Shown: positions 8,583 through 18,645, numbered from the stretch's first letter. The stretch: 64,000 nt of DNA from an uncultured Methanolobus sp. (GCF_963667555.1 NZ_OY763421.1:1319562-1383561); one strand, 5' to 3'. Notes: generated by a model from the sequence alone, not told the origin. Numbers and translations: made by a program.

Positions 8583-9266
8583 ATGAATAAAATAAACATT
8601 GTTATCATTATAAGTACACTTTTGATAATAGGAATTCCACAAACAAGTGCCTTCAATGTTACCTCTAGTAGTAATGATAATGGGATATTTGAAAGAATTA
8701 ATACCTTGTCACAATATGGGATTGAAAACTGCACTAATCCTGAAAGTCCCATATATGACGCGTCGGTTGTGAAAGCATATGGAAATGTTCCTGTTATAGA
8801 TAATGCAAGCCAGCTAAATGAATTTGCAGACAAATTAAAACACGTCAGAGAAAGCTCATGGGAAGAAATTGATTTTTATCCTAATGGGTCCATTGTCCGA
8901 TATGGCTCAGACACTTCAAGAGGTTATTTCCTAATAGAGTTATATGATGACAGGGGAGGAAATTATTCTGAAGAAGATACTAGAGAGATTTACGATATCG
9001 TAGAAAAATACGCAATGAAAGATGGAGTTGAAGATATTCCTGTTGTTTTTACACTAACAAAAGAAACAGATATTATAGGTTTTGTGGAGTATCCCGTTTA
9101 TAGATATGATGTTAACAATATGACAGTAGGAATCTCAGGAATAAACAATTCTATGAATAATACAAATAGCACAAGTCTCCATAACAGTCAAAGTATACCT
9201 TTATCAGGAGTTCTAACCAGTCTTCTTATTATTGTACTTGCATATACAATAATTAAAAAGGAATAG
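8583..9266 (+). CDS. Membrane-anchored stand-alone paralogue of the protease pro-region
   Basis: 227 residues: signal peptide (1-23, ending TSA), a domain clearly related to residues about 60-170 of the S1 protease (here FYPNGSIVRYGSDTSRGYFLIELYDD, there YYPSGPLLAYGTDAKGYFVVMLYDK when cut to matching parts), an N/S/T-rich linker (about 185-205) and a C-terminal transmembrane helix ending in KKE. There is no protease domain. It may be a chaperone or inhibitor acting in trans on the neighbouring protease; this is inference from homology and position. Confidence 0.7.
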   Translation: MNKINIVIIISTLLIIGIPQTSAFNVTSSSNDNGIFERINTLSQYGIENCTNPESPIYDASVVKAYGNVPVIDNASQLNEFADKLKHVRESSWEEIDFYPNGSIVRYGSDTSRGYFLIELYDDRGGNYSEEDTREIYDIVEKYAMKDGVEDIPVVFTLTKETDIIGFVEYPVYRYDVNNMTVGISGINNSMNNTNSTSLHNSQSIPLSGVLTSLLIIVLAYTIIKKE

Positions 9267-9346
9267 GGCGCATTGTAAGTAAGGTTAACAGAATACTACA
9301 TATATCCCAATTTGCTTCGATTGATACTAAAAAGCAGAAAGGAATT

Positions 9347-9371
9347 GATATTCAATGGGTCATTGAATATC
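9347..9371. terminator. Hairpin between convergent genes
   Basis: GATATTCAATG-GGT-CATTGAATATC is a perfect 11-bp inverted repeat with a three-base loop, in the spacer between the pro-region paralogue (plus) and gatD (minus). Read on the plus strand an AT-rich tract follows, so it may serve both directions. Confidence 0.6.
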
Positions 9372-9428
9372 CTTATTCATATTTTATATTAATACAAAAA
9401 GTGTAACTACTAAATGCCGTTGAATGTC

Positions 9429-10682
9429 TTATTCAAGGCTCCTTTCATTTATCTCGCACCTGATATCCTGTTTAAGGATATCAACTGCATCATCATAATC
9501 CTGTATCTGACCAAGAGTCCACATCATCTTAACTAATGCAACCTCAGGAAGCATGTCCTCACCTTCAATTGCTCCGACTTTTAGGATGTCCCTGCCTGTG
9601 TCATATACTCTGTCACATATCCTGCCGTTAAGACACTGGGAAGTGACAATGACCGGAATCTTCTGTGATGTTGCTCTCTCGATCTGTGGGATCCAGTCTG
9701 TGGATACGTGACCAAGTCCTGTTCCCTCGATGACGATGCCTTTGTAGCCTGCATCGATAAAGTAACCAAGAATATCCGGGCTTGAACCAGGAGTGAATTT
9801 CACAAGGGCGCATTTAGGTTCGATTGCATCCATAAGTGTCAGTTCCCTTTCATTCCTCTTTATGTAGGAAAGACCGGTTGTTATTTCTCCGGTGGAATAA
9901 TCAACATAACCTATTGGTTCAGAGTTAATTGACCTGAAAGCATCCCTTCTGGAAGTGTGCATCTTGCGTACCTTGGTTGCACGGTGGATAGAACACTTAT
10001 CGTCTGATGACTCGCTGTGCATGACAACGGTAACTTCTGCAATATCACTTACAGCAACCTTTGCTGCACAGATAGCATTCATGGCATTGTCACTGCTTGG
10101 CCTGTCAGCACTTCTCTGGGAACCTACAAACACGATCGGTACTGGTGTGTCAACCATAAATGACAATGCAGAAGCAGTGTACATCATGGTGTCTGTTCCG
10201 TGAGCGATTATAATACCGTCAGCGCCGTTCTTGATCTCTTCAACGACAGCCCTGGCAAGCTCCTGCCAGTATTCTGTCTTCATATTCTCAGAAAGAATGT
10301 TGTAGATAGCCTTTCCACTAAAATTTGCAATTTCTGTAAGTTCAGGAATTGCCTGCAGGATATCATCTGCAGAGAACTGGGAAGTTACAGCACCGGTCCT
10401 GTAATCTATTTTACTTGCAATTGTTCCACCGGTTGAGAGGATGGATACCTTTGGAAGACCTTTTTTAGGTTTGATCTCAGCCTTTGCTGCTTTCTTTGCT
10501 GAAATTGCCATATCAGCTTTCTTCTGCACTAATGTTACAGTGGCACCCTCAGGTTCAATTCCTGCATTGTAGCCGCTGACCATCTTAATAATAATGTGAC
10601 CGGTTGTACTTGGCATCACAATGCCTTCATACTCCACACCGGACTTCTCGACCTTTACTCTGTCGCCCTCTTCATAATCCAT
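9429..10682 (-). CDS. gatD: Glutamyl-tRNA(Gln) amidotransferase subunit D
   Basis: About 417 residues. N-terminal beta-barrel ([20 protein letters not shown]) followed by an L-asparaginase-type amidase domain with STGGTIAS and [11 protein letters not shown] carrying the catalytic threonines, and [14 protein letters not shown]. GatD releases ammonia from glutamine or asparagine for GatE to convert Glu-tRNA(Gln) to Gln-tRNA(Gln); the pair is archaea-specific. gatE is not in the window. In-frame starts also occur at 10688 and 10691; the ATG at 10682 is chosen because GTGAT lies at ribosome-binding distance. Confidence 0.95.
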   Translation of the reverse strand: MDYEEGDRVKVEKSGVEYEGIVMPSTTGHIIIKMVSGYNAGIEPEGATVTLVQKKADMAISAKKAAKAEIKPKKGLPKVSILSTGGTIASKIDYRTGAVTSQFSADDILQAIPELTEIANFSGKAIYNILSENMKTEYWQELARAVVEEIKNGADGIIIAHGTDTMMYTASALSFMVDTPVPIVFVGSQRSADRPSSDNAMNAICAAKVAVSDIAEVTVVMHSESSDDKCSIHRATKVRKMHTSRRDAFRSINSEPIGYVDYSTGEITTGLSYIKRNERELTLMDAIEPKCALVKFTPGSSPDILGYFIDAGYKGIVIEGTGLGHVSTDWIPQIERATSQKIPVIVTSQCLNGRICDRVYDTGRDILKVGAIEGEDMLPEVALVKMMWTLGQIQDYDDAVDILKQDIRCEINERSLE

Positions 10683-10784
10683 GATCATCACTTGATTACC
10701 TGTAAGTATAAGTATAGTATAAATTTGAGTCTAAGTTAAGTATTCATTGCTATTCAATGAGATAAGTTAATCGTAATATATGCC

Positions 10785-12266
10785 TTAAGCATTGTTTCCC
10801 GTGTACTTTTCAACAATACCGTAAAGAACCTTCAATGATTCCTCAATACCGCCGTTCAGCTCTGAGATACTTGCTTTTGTACCCTCAAGTTCTTCAGATC
10901 TTATCTTAATTGCCTTTTCCATTTCAGAAGGTGCAGGACCACCTGTAATTGAACGCCTGTTGATGTTAAGAACCGGGTCGAGGGCTTCCTTTACCATTAC
11001 CTCAGTAAGACCCCTGGAGCTTAAGGTTTCCCCGATAACATCCTTTGCCACTGCATCGACATCAGCAAGTGTAGGGTTTCCATCCCCTCTTGCCAGTACG
11101 CCAACAATCTGATGGGCTGTCCTGAAAGGAATTCCACCGGCTCTTACCATGGTGTCTGCAAGTTCTGTTGCTGTTGTAAAACCAAGAACTGACTTTTCAG
11201 CCATGCTTTCAGTGTTGATCTTCATGGTGGCTACCATACCTTTTGTGATACGGACAGCGCTTCTTGTGGTTTCAACTGCACGCCACATGTTCGGTGTTGC
11301 TTCCTGAAGGTCACGGTTGTAGCTCAAAGGAAGTGCCTTGCAGAGAGAAAGCAGAGCCATGAGTGAACCGATAACCGTACCTGCCTTACCCCTTACAAGT
11401 TCTGCAGAATCCGGGTTCTTCTTCTGTGGCATTATTGATGATGTGGATGCGTACATGTCATCAAGTTCAACGAAGGAGAATTCGGAAGTTGACCAGATGA
11501 TAATTTCCTCTGCCATCTTACTGAGGTTCACCATGATATTGGACATCACTGATGCAGATTCTATCAAAAAATCACGGGTGCTTACAGCATCCATTGAGTT
11601 TCCAAGAAGAGCATCAAATCCAAGCAGTGAACAGGTCCTGTCCCGGTTGAGATTAAAACCGGTTGATGCAAAAGCTGCTGAGCCTAGCGGGGATTTGTTC
11701 ACCCTTAAGAATGCACTGATTACACGCTCAATATCCCTGCCGATTGCATCTGAATGTGCAACAAGATGATGTGCGAAAGTTGTTGGTTGTGCATGTTGCA
11801 GGTGTGTGAATCCCGGCATGAGGGTTTCAGTGTTCTCTGACGCACGTTCAAGAAGGGTACTTCTAAGACCTGAAAGCTCCTCCATTAAAGAGAGAAGTTC
11901 ATCCCTGAGCCTTATCCTTATGCAGGTTGCAACCTCATCATTTCGGGAGCGTCCGGAGTGCATTCTGCCTCCTGTGTCCTCACCGACCATGTCAATTAAT
12001 CTGGACTCCAGTGAGATGTGAATATCCTCATAACTGTGGTCCAGCTTTTCAATACCTTCTTCCCTGATCTTCAGTAGTCCTGCAAGAATGCTGCTGCAAT
12101 CCTTTTCTTTAATGATTCCCTGTTCATGCAGCATGACCGTGTGGGCCATGTCAACAAGGACATCCGCCTCAAATATCCATTTGTCAGCAGACATTGATGA
12201 TGTAAAATTGAGCATATCCTCATCAGGTGTTGAAGATAAGCGTCCTCTCCTTAAAATATCGCTCAT
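10785..12266 (-). CDS. argH: Argininosuccinate lyase
   Basis: 493 residues. Cleaves argininosuccinate to arginine and fumarate, last step of arginine synthesis. Fumarase/aspartase superfamily features are clear: SGRSRNDEVAT, THLQHAQPTTFAHH with the catalytic His, and the signature SSIMPQKKNPD. Length is normal for the archaeal enzyme (about 490). The ATG follows GAGGGTT at good spacing. Single gene, separated from gatD by 102 bp. Confidence 0.97.
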   Translation of the reverse strand: MSDILRRGRLSSTPDEDMLNFTSSMSADKWIFEADVLVDMAHTVMLHEQGIIKEKDCSSILAGLLKIREEGIEKLDHSYEDIHISLESRLIDMVGEDTGGRMHSGRSRNDEVATCIRIRLRDELLSLMEELSGLRSTLLERASENTETLMPGFTHLQHAQPTTFAHHLVAHSDAIGRDIERVISAFLRVNKSPLGSAAFASTGFNLNRDRTCSLLGFDALLGNSMDAVSTRDFLIESASVMSNIMVNLSKMAEEIIIWSTSEFSFVELDDMYASTSSIMPQKKNPDSAELVRGKAGTVIGSLMALLSLCKALPLSYNRDLQEATPNMWRAVETTRSAVRITKGMVATMKINTESMAEKSVLGFTTATELADTMVRAGGIPFRTAHQIVGVLARGDGNPTLADVDAVAKDVIGETLSSRGLTEVMVKEALDPVLNINRRSITGGPAPSEMEKAIKIRSEELEGTKASISELNGGIEESLKVLYGIVEKYTGNNA

Positions 12267-12520
12267 GTGAACCCTCGTGATTGTGATAATTAAAAACTAA
12301 AAGTGATCCTGATTTTGATCCTGACTTTTAGCGTGGTATTGGTCTAAATACTTAAATAAGAATCGGTTTTTTGGAAGTTGCTGACCTGGAAATGCCATTC
12401 AATAAAATAATAGAGTTTAAGAGAAGGTATTTATACTAACTGCAATATAATATTAGCCAGAATAATTATCTACGAGATGTATTTGTGCTAATACTATTTC
12501 GTTTTCACTGAGGTAAAACT

Positions 12521-12997
12521 ATGACTAATGTAACTGGAAGTTATACTGACAATGTTAACGATGACCTTCACCAGCTTGTTATTTTCAACTTAGGCGTTGA
12601 AGAGTTCGGTGTCAACATCATGCAGGTACAGGAAATCATCCGCATGCCTGACATTACAAGAATACCAAGATCCCCTGACTACATTAAAGGTGTTATCAAC
12701 CTTCGAGGAAAGATCATTGTAGTTATGGACCTTGACAGGCGTTTTGGAATGAAAGAGACAGAAATGACAGACGAATCAAGGATCGTAGTTGTTGATATTG
12801 AGGGAACAATAATCGGACTTGTTGTTGACTCTGTAAGCGAAGTCATTCGCCTGAAAGGTTCTAATATAGAACACACACCAGAGATCATTACACAAAAGAT
12901 CAATGCCGATTACCTGAAAGGTGTCGGTAAGATGGAAGACAGGTTACTTATTCTTCTTAACCTTGAGAACATCATAACAGAAACTGCAGCAGCATAA
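12521..12997 (+). CDS. cheW: Chemotaxis coupling protein CheW
   Basis: 158 residues with the CheW SH3-like double barrel: FNLGVEEFGVNIMQVQEIIR, then VINLRGKIIVVMDL and GLVVDSVSEVIRL, ending LLILLNLENII. CheW links methyl-accepting receptors to CheA. Preceded by GAGGTAAAACT as ribosome-binding site; the sequence TTTATACT near 12431 may be its TATA box. No cheA or receptor gene is adjacent, so it is an isolated copy or part of a scattered set. A T-tract at about 13013-13021 may end the transcript. Confidence 0.95.
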   Translation: MTNVTGSYTDNVNDDLHQLVIFNLGVEEFGVNIMQVQEIIRMPDITRIPRSPDYIKGVINLRGKIIVVMDLDRRFGMKETEMTDESRIVVVDIEGTIIGLVVDSVSEVIRLKGSNIEHTPEIITQKINADYLKGVGKMEDRLLILLNLENIITETAAA

Positions 12998-13096
12998 TTG
13001 CCTGCAGGATCTTCTTTTTTTACTTAACACTTCAGTCAGATACTATAATGCCTGCAACTCAAAACAAGTATATATTGCCGTTTGAGAGGAATCAAT

Positions 13097-13939
13097 ATGA
13101 AAAAAATAAACTATCACATTCTTCTATTTGTGGCTTTACTATCAATTTTTGGAGCAGGATGCATCTCTGAGCCAACAGAAGATGCAACATTCAATGAAGC
13201 AGAAGGTGAAAGCCATATTGTCAGTACTGAAACGCAGATGGATACAATCTACCAGTTCTCGGTCATCAATGCACTTCTTGAAGGAGTCTATGGCGGCGAG
13301 ATAAGTTGTGCAGATCTGAAAGAGAAAGGTGATTTTGGTCTTGGTACTTTTGACAACCTTGATGGTGAGATGCTGGAACTTGATGGTGTTATCTATCAGG
13401 TGAAAGCCGATGGGAATGTTTACGAGGTTGAGGACACGGAAACCTCACCATTTGCAGCAATCACATTCTTTGAAGCAGACATTGAGGACAGTACAAACAC
13501 AGAAATGAGCAGTCAGCAGCTTGCATCATATATTGAGGACATGCTTCCAAGTCAGAACCTTATGTATGCTGTTAAGGTCACAGGAACTTTCCCATATATG
13601 AAAACACGCAGTGTAGCTGCCCAGGAAAAACCATATCCAAGACTTGTTGATGTGACAAAGGACCAGTCCGTCTTTGAATTCAATGACACTGAGGGAACAA
13701 TTGTTGGATACTGGATGCCTGAATTCGTTGACGGCATAAATGTACCCGGATACCACCTGCATTTCATTACAGCTGACAGGACAGCCGGAGGACACATACT
13801 TGACTATACCATAAGTTCCGGTACAATTGAAATTGACAGTTGTGATGGGTTCTATCTGGAACTGCCGGAGAATGAGAATTATCTGAGCACAGGTCTTTCA
13901 ACAGATAATGAAGGTGACCTTGAAGAAGCAGAGAACTGA
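13097..13939 (+). CDS. budA: Alpha-acetolactate decarboxylase, predicted lipoprotein
   Basis: 280 residues. Converts acetolactate to acetoin. Core motifs are present: GDFGLGTFDNLDGEMLELDG, SPFAAITFF, and the metal-binding PGYHLHF and GGHILD histidines. Unusually for a metabolic enzyme it begins with a lipoprotein signal peptide (MKKINYHILLF, lipobox GAGC, Cys22) and has an acidic C-terminal tail, so it should sit on the outer face of the membrane. The start is the ATG after GAGAGGA. Its 3' end overlaps the convergent histidine kinase by 61 bp. Confidence 0.9.
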   Translation: MKKINYHILLFVALLSIFGAGCISEPTEDATFNEAEGESHIVSTETQMDTIYQFSVINALLEGVYGGEISCADLKEKGDFGLGTFDNLDGEMLELDGVIYQVKADGNVYEVEDTETSPFAAITFFEADIEDSTNTEMSSQQLASYIEDMLPSQNLMYAVKVTGTFPYMKTRSVAAQEKPYPRLVDVTKDQSVFEFNDTEGTIVGYWMPEFVDGINVPGYHLHFITADRTAGGHILDYTISSGTIEIDSCDGFYLELPENENYLSTGLSTDNEGDLEEAEN

Positions 13940-15831
13940 TTTTTCTGCTTTAATGGAAGGGATATGTGAACATCTGTTCCTGTCCCGTCCTGACTTTCTA
14001 TCCATATTTTTCCATTATGGCTCTCTATTATTACTTTACTGATATAGAGACCAAGTCCATTTCCGCCATAATTACGGGTTGAGGAACTGTCTATCTGATA
14101 GAACTTTGTGAAAAGATCGGGTATATCCTCTTCTGAAATACCTATACCTGTGTCGCCTATGACAATGTGAACCATATTTTCTTCCACGGATGCAAAAAGA
14201 GTAATATTTCCACCCTGCGGGGTGAACTTTATGGCATTGTCAATTAAATTGTGGAAAACCTGTGGCAGGTAAGTCCTGTCACCATCAATAAAGCATGAAT
14301 CAAAAGCAAAATCTGTCATTATTGACAGATTTTTCTCTTTAATAGAATCACTGGAAATGTTTACGATCCCGTTCAGTACTGAAACAAGATCTATCTGCTC
14401 GAAATTGTATTTGACATCGCCACTCTGGTTGGTGCTCACAAACAGTAATGAATTGATAAGATTCTGCAATTTACGTGTTTTTACAACCACACGTTCAATG
14501 GCCTTCATCTGGTTATCATTCAATTCACCAAGAGTTCCATCATATAGAAGCTCACTGAATCCTTTAATAGATGTAAGTGGAGTGTTTAGCTCATGTCTGA
14601 GATTGGAAAGGAATTCGTCCTTGAGCTTGTCGAGTGATTTCAATTCCTCATAAGCACGTTCCAGATCCACCGTTGATCTTTTCAGAGCCTCTTCAGTTTC
14701 TTTACGCTGGGTGATATCACGAATGTGGCTTACAGCCATCATCACATCGCCTTTGGTATCATATACCGGAAATATCCTGAAATCCCTTACCCTGTGATCA
14801 CTGGGGTCCGTGTGTTCAAATTCGTTCATTGTACCGGATGAGAACACTTCCTTTATCGGACAGGGTTCACACGGCATTAAGGTGGGACCAAGTGATTCAC
14901 ATACCTGTGGATGCGGATCATTGGGATTCTGAGGTTCGATTATGTCGCCTTTCCAATTACTGGTGACTATTCTCATATCACGGTCAACAACAATGATCAG
15001 ATCCTGAAGGGCATTAAAAGTGCTTGTCAGAAGCTCCTTCTGGTTTTGGAGTTCCTCTTCGGAATTTTTATTGGCAGTAATATCAGCTATGAGACAGATA
15101 CCGCCTTCTATAATGTTTTCCCGTCCTCTTAGAGGTACATAATATGACCTCATGTATTTTTCACTGCCTTCTATCCTGGCAGAATACTCATTCTCATAGA
15201 AAGGAAGCAGATCAGAGGAAGCACCTGCCAGCAATCTGTTAAGCGAATCATCATTAACAAAATCAAAGATCTCCGAGCCTATGACATCTGCTTTCTGGAT
15301 GTGGAAAATATTCATGAAACTTCTGTTGCAGTGAGTTATGGTTCCCTTGCGGTCAACAAAGATACCCAGCGGAGATGCGTCAAATATAAGCCTGTACCTT
15401 TTTTCTGAATCAAGTAGAGCGGCTTCAACTTTCTTCCTTTCTATTACCTTGCAAAGACGGGAAGTTATCATGTTCAGTAATCTTTGCTCGCTGTTTAAGA
15501 AAGGACCAACTTCCTGAAGCGGAAGATCTTTTTTATAAGAGACGCGGATCATGCCGACCTTGGCCCCGTGAACTAGAATTTCGCTGGATAACGAATCTTT
15601 GTGACGTTCATAACCTTCGGTATGATACTCATTACCGTCCAGAATTGCGCAGGCTTCTGCAAATTCAGGGTACAGAAAAGCTGCCGGTAATCTTTGGAGA
15701 ATTCCTTTTAACAGAGATTCGGTAGGAACATGCAGGTCAAAGAGGTCAGAGATACTGTATATGCATTCCAGCTCACGTTCTCTTTTATCCTGTGTGTCTA
15801 TTTTTTCATCATCGATAATTGTCCGCACCAC
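13879..15831 (-). CDS. Soluble sensor histidine kinase (GAF-like, PAS, PAS, HisKA, HATPase)
   Basis: 650 residues, no transmembrane segment. Order: GAF-like region (about 25-135), PAS (about 140-260), second PAS (about 270-385) containing a Cys cluster CESLGPTLMPCEPCP, HisKA with phospho-acceptor RHELNTPLTSIKGF, and HATPase with GDTGIGISEEDIPDLFTKF and GGNGLGLYISK. The Cys cluster could bind a metal or cofactor or form disulfides. The start is a GTG without a clear ribosome-binding site, below an AT-rich promoter. No response regulator is adjacent. The 3' end overlaps budA on the other strand. Confidence 0.85.
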   Translation of the reverse strand: MVRTIIDDEKIDTQDKRERELECIYSISDLFDLHVPTESLLKGILQRLPAAFLYPEFAEACAILDGNEYHTEGYERHKDSLSSEILVHGAKVGMIRVSYKKDLPLQEVGPFLNSEQRLLNMITSRLCKVIERKKVEAALLDSEKRYRLIFDASPLGIFVDRKGTITHCNRSFMNIFHIQKADVIGSEIFDFVNDDSLNRLLAGASSDLLPFYENEYSARIEGSEKYMRSYYVPLRGRENIIEGGICLIADITANKNSEEELQNQKELLTSTFNALQDLIIVVDRDMRIVTSNWKGDIIEPQNPNDPHPQVCESLGPTLMPCEPCPIKEVFSSGTMNEFEHTDPSDHRVRDFRIFPVYDTKGDVMMAVSHIRDITQRKETEEALKRSTVDLERAYEELKSLDKLKDEFLSNLRHELNTPLTSIKGFSELLYDGTLGELNDNQMKAIERVVVKTRKLQNLINSLLFVSTNQSGDVKYNFEQIDLVSVLNGIVNISSDSIKEKNLSIMTDFAFDSCFIDGDRTYLPQVFHNLIDNAIKFTPQGGNITLFASVEENMVHIVIGDTGIGISEEDIPDLFTKFYQIDSSSTRNYGGNGLGLYISKVIIESHNGKIWIESQDGTGTDVHISLPLKQKNQFSASSRSPSLSVERPVLR

Positions 15832-16018
15832 ATAATACTGAGTAATATATAATTTTATTATATATTTTTCCTATTAATAGATTTTGTTGTGTTCTATGAT
15901 GAGGTAAAAATAAGGAAAGGATTTGCCTTATACCATCATATTAAATAGATGTGGATCATAGCATGAGGTGCCTAAGATGCCATTAGGCTAAAACATGCTT
16001 GAACTTACAGGTGAACAA

Positions 16019-17176
16019 ATGTATTCTGACAGGATTAACTCATTGCCCCCATACTTATTTGCGACAATAGACGAGTCCAAGGCAGCGATCAGAGCTAAAG
16101 GAGTAGACGTTATTGATCTTGGAGTTGGCGACCCTGACCAGCCAACACCCGCACATATCGTAGAGTCTATGTGTGAAGCTGTGCGCAACCCGGAAACACA
16201 CACATATCCATCCTATACAGGAATGATGAGCTTTAGAAAAGCTGCAGCAGACTGGTGCAAAGAGAGTAGAGGACTTGAACTTGACCCTGCTTCACAGGTA
16301 CTCACCATGATCGGCTCAAAGGAAGGAATTGCACACATACCACTGGCATTTATCAACCCTGGAGATGTTGCACTCTGTCCTGACCCTGCATACCCGGTGT
16401 ACAAAATTGGAACACAGTTTGCAGGCGGAGAGCCTTGTATAATGCCACTTATGGAAGAGAATGATTTCCTTCCTGACCTTGATGCAATACCAAGGGACAA
16501 GCTTGAAAAAGCAAAGCTGATGTTCCTGAACTACCCGAACAACCCGACAGCAGCGATTGCTGATAAGAAGTTCTTTGAAGAGGTTGTTCAGTTTGCAAAG
16601 GACAATGACATTGTTGTCATCCACGATAATGCATATTCTGAAATGACCTACGATGGCTACAAAGCACCTAGCTTCCTGAGTGTTGACGGTGCAATGGACG
16701 TGGGAATTGAGCTTTACTCACTTTCAAAGACCTACAATATGACTGGATGGAGACTTGCATTCGCTGTTGGTAACAAGCAAATAATCTCAGGCGTTGGCAA
16801 AGTAAAGTCAAACGTGGATTCCGGAGCGTTCGACGCTATCCAGATGGCAGGTATTACTGCACTTTCCAGCTCACAGCAGTGTGTTGATGATATGAACAAC
16901 ATCTATGAGCAAAGAAGGGATGCACTCCTTAAGGGACTCCATGAACTCGGACTGGATGTTAAGCCACCTAAAGCAACATTCTACGTATGGGCACCTGTTC
17001 CTGACGGCTATGACTCCATGGGATTTTCAAAACTGCTTCTTGAGAAAGCAGGTATTGTAGCAACACCTGGTGTCGGCTTTGGAACTTACGGTGAAGGTTA
17101 TATCAGATTTGCACTTACGCGCTCCGTTGACAGAATAAACGAAGCCGTGGAAAGGATGAGCAAACTGAATATCTGA
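16019..17176 (+). CDS. dapL: LL-diaminopimelate aminotransferase-type PLP enzyme
   Basis: 385 residues. Class I/II fold-type I aminotransferase: [17 protein letters not shown] near the N-terminus, [10 protein letters not shown], and the PLP lysine in [12 protein letters not shown]. The close match of [18 protein letters not shown] and GVGDPD to the DapL family suggests direct conversion of tetrahydrodipicolinate to LL-DAP for lysine synthesis, although some homologues act on other amino acids. An ATG at 15995 is in frame, but AGGTGA lies at the right distance from 16019. Confidence 0.85.
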   Translation: MYSDRINSLPPYLFATIDESKAAIRAKGVDVIDLGVGDPDQPTPAHIVESMCEAVRNPETHTYPSYTGMMSFRKAAADWCKESRGLELDPASQVLTMIGSKEGIAHIPLAFINPGDVALCPDPAYPVYKIGTQFAGGEPCIMPLMEENDFLPDLDAIPRDKLEKAKLMFLNYPNNPTAAIADKKFFEEVVQFAKDNDIVVIHDNAYSEMTYDGYKAPSFLSVDGAMDVGIELYSLSKTYNMTGWRLAFAVGNKQIISGVGKVKSNVDSGAFDAIQMAGITALSSSQQCVDDMNNIYEQRRDALLKGLHELGLDVKPPKATFYVWAPVPDGYDSMGFSKLLLEKAGIVATPGVGFGTYGEGYIRFALTRSVDRINEAVERMSKLNI

Positions 17177-17239
17177 TATTCAACCTTTTTCTTTCCTTTT
17201 TTGTTTGTTTTATTTTTCATTTATTTTCGTTTCAATTGT

Positions 17240-17526
17240 GGATTGTAGAATTTTATTGCAGTCATGAGTAACTTGAACGATCCCGATGGGTCCGGTGAAA
17301 CCGGAGCTTTCCTACAAGTCAAAATAAAAAATCTGCATTGATACATTGTACTTTCTTTACGAGTCTTCAGTAGAATTTTCTGCATAAATGCATTTATTGC
17401 CGCATAGCAGCATCGGAATGTGCCGCCTTCGGCGGATGGTATCTTTGTTTTTAGATTGCCAATTTTTTGAGAAAATAAAATTGGCAAAGACTGTATCAGT
17501 CACATAAACAGGATTTTGACCGAGCC
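17240..17526 (+). repeat. Intergenic repeat element, copy 3, MITE-like or structured RNA
   Basis: It fills the 370 bp spacer between convergent dapL and the flavoprotein gene. Hairpin 1 here reads CCGGT-GAA-ACCGG instead of CCGGC-GAA-GCCGG, a compensatory change at the loop-closing pair. Hairpin 2 is CCGCC-TTC-GGCGG as in the other copies. The right end (GGATTTTGACCGAGCC) is inverted relative to the left end (GGATTGTAGAATTTTATTG). Closest to copy 1. Confidence 0.75.
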
Positions 17527-17546
17527 CTGAAATGGTCCATATTTCA

Positions 17547-18167
17547 TTAAGCAGACTTATTTTCCCTATACATATTAACAAGAGGATCTTTTCCTTCCGG
17601 GAACATTGCACCGAACTGTTCGAATTTTCCAATTTCTTCAACTGTACAGAAGTGCATTCCGTTGTCTGCACCCATCATCATTAAAGGACGGGCTTTGACT
17701 ACATTGCACAATCCATCCTTGCCATATACTTCATCTGCAACTTCAAGATGGACAACTTTACCCATGATCAGTATGTAATTGGATTCTTCATACAACTTGA
17801 AAAGCTCACATTCCATCCAGGCATAACATCCTTTTATTCCGGGAGCACTGATCTTTTTTGAGCTTTTTTCCTCAAGACATGCAAGTTCAAACTCATCCTG
17901 GTCTGCAGGAATGGCTTTTGCAGTTGGTATGACCTTGTCTGCAAAGTCTGCACCGGCAAGATTGACAACGAATTCTCCTGTTTCTCTGATGTTGTCAAGT
18001 GTATCCCTTCTTTTTGCCGTTGCTATGCATATAAGGTCAAGAGGCCTGAGCACTGGCATAATGCAACCATACGGGGCGATGTTCCTGATTCCATCCTTGC
18101 TTACAGTAGAGATGAAAGCAACAGGAAGTGGCATTACAGATTCTCTTTTGAATGGTTTTAATTCCAT
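17547..18167 (-). CDS. Flavin reductase-like FMN-binding protein
   Basis: 206 residues of the flavin-reductase-like fold (PF01613): VAFISTVSKDGIRNIAPYG at the N-terminus, then TGEFVVNLAG, and a C-terminal MMMGADNGMHF. Such proteins bind FMN and act as small electron carriers or NAD(P)H/F420-linked reductases; partner unknown. The AGGTGA site selects the ATG at 18167 over an upstream one. Neighbours give no clear clue, although it diverges from the corrinoid/Nif-like operon across a 0.55 kb regulatory spacer. Confidence 0.85.
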   Translation of the reverse strand: MELKPFKRESVMPLPVAFISTVSKDGIRNIAPYGCIMPVLRPLDLICIATAKRRDTLDNIRETGEFVVNLAGADFADKVIPTAKAIPADQDEFELACLEEKSSKKISAPGIKGCYAWMECELFKLYEESNYILIMGKVVHLEVADEVYGKDGLCNVVKARPLMMMGADNGMHFCTVEEIGKFEQFGAMFPEGKDPLVNMYRENKSA

Positions 18168-18285
18168 AATTTCACCTTTGAATTTTCGATTTCTAGTAAT
18201 ACCATGCAATAATAAATAGCTATTAGTTGTTATTTTTTAATACATTCGTAATATTGATATACAAAGAATTCCTATTATAAATCAG

Positions 18286-18383
18286 ACAGGTCAAACACTA
18301 CTACAACAATAACCAGAAGTTCTCCGAAATATATTCTGTATAGCATGTTAGTGGTTCACACATAAATGCTGTGTTTGACCTGT
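18286..18383. repeat. 13-bp perfect inverted repeat with 72-base loop
   Basis: ACAGGTCAAACAC at 18286-18298 pairs with GTGTTTGACCTGT at 18371-18383. It sits in the long spacer between the divergent flavoprotein and ArsR-type genes. It could be a long RNA hairpin or a pair of operator half-sites. Confidence 0.55.
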
Positions 18384-18387
18384 TGTT

Positions 18388-18432
18388 ATTGGCCAATTAT
18401 TGTACCAAGACCTTCCAGTTAAATTGGCCAAT
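18388..18432. promoter_or_regulatory. Two copies of the palindrome ATTGGCCAAT
   Basis: The 10-bp palindrome occurs at 18388-18397 and 18423-18432, 35 bp apart. Repeated palindromes upstream of a winged-helix regulator gene are typical of operator pairs, but which protein would bind is unknown. Confidence 0.45.
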
Positions 18433-18645
18433 CCTCCTATTTCTTGTGAAGAATTGAGCTTTTGATAGTTTACTCAAAAATGTATGCTAAGATCACTGGA
18501 CTTTTACATTAAAAATAAGAAGATGACACTAAGAAAAGATGAAATTGAAACTAAAAATAGTATTTCGATATAATAGTAAGGTGATATTATAAGATAATTG
18601 CATCAATTTGTAGCATATAAACTAAGACATATAACTAAAATAAAC

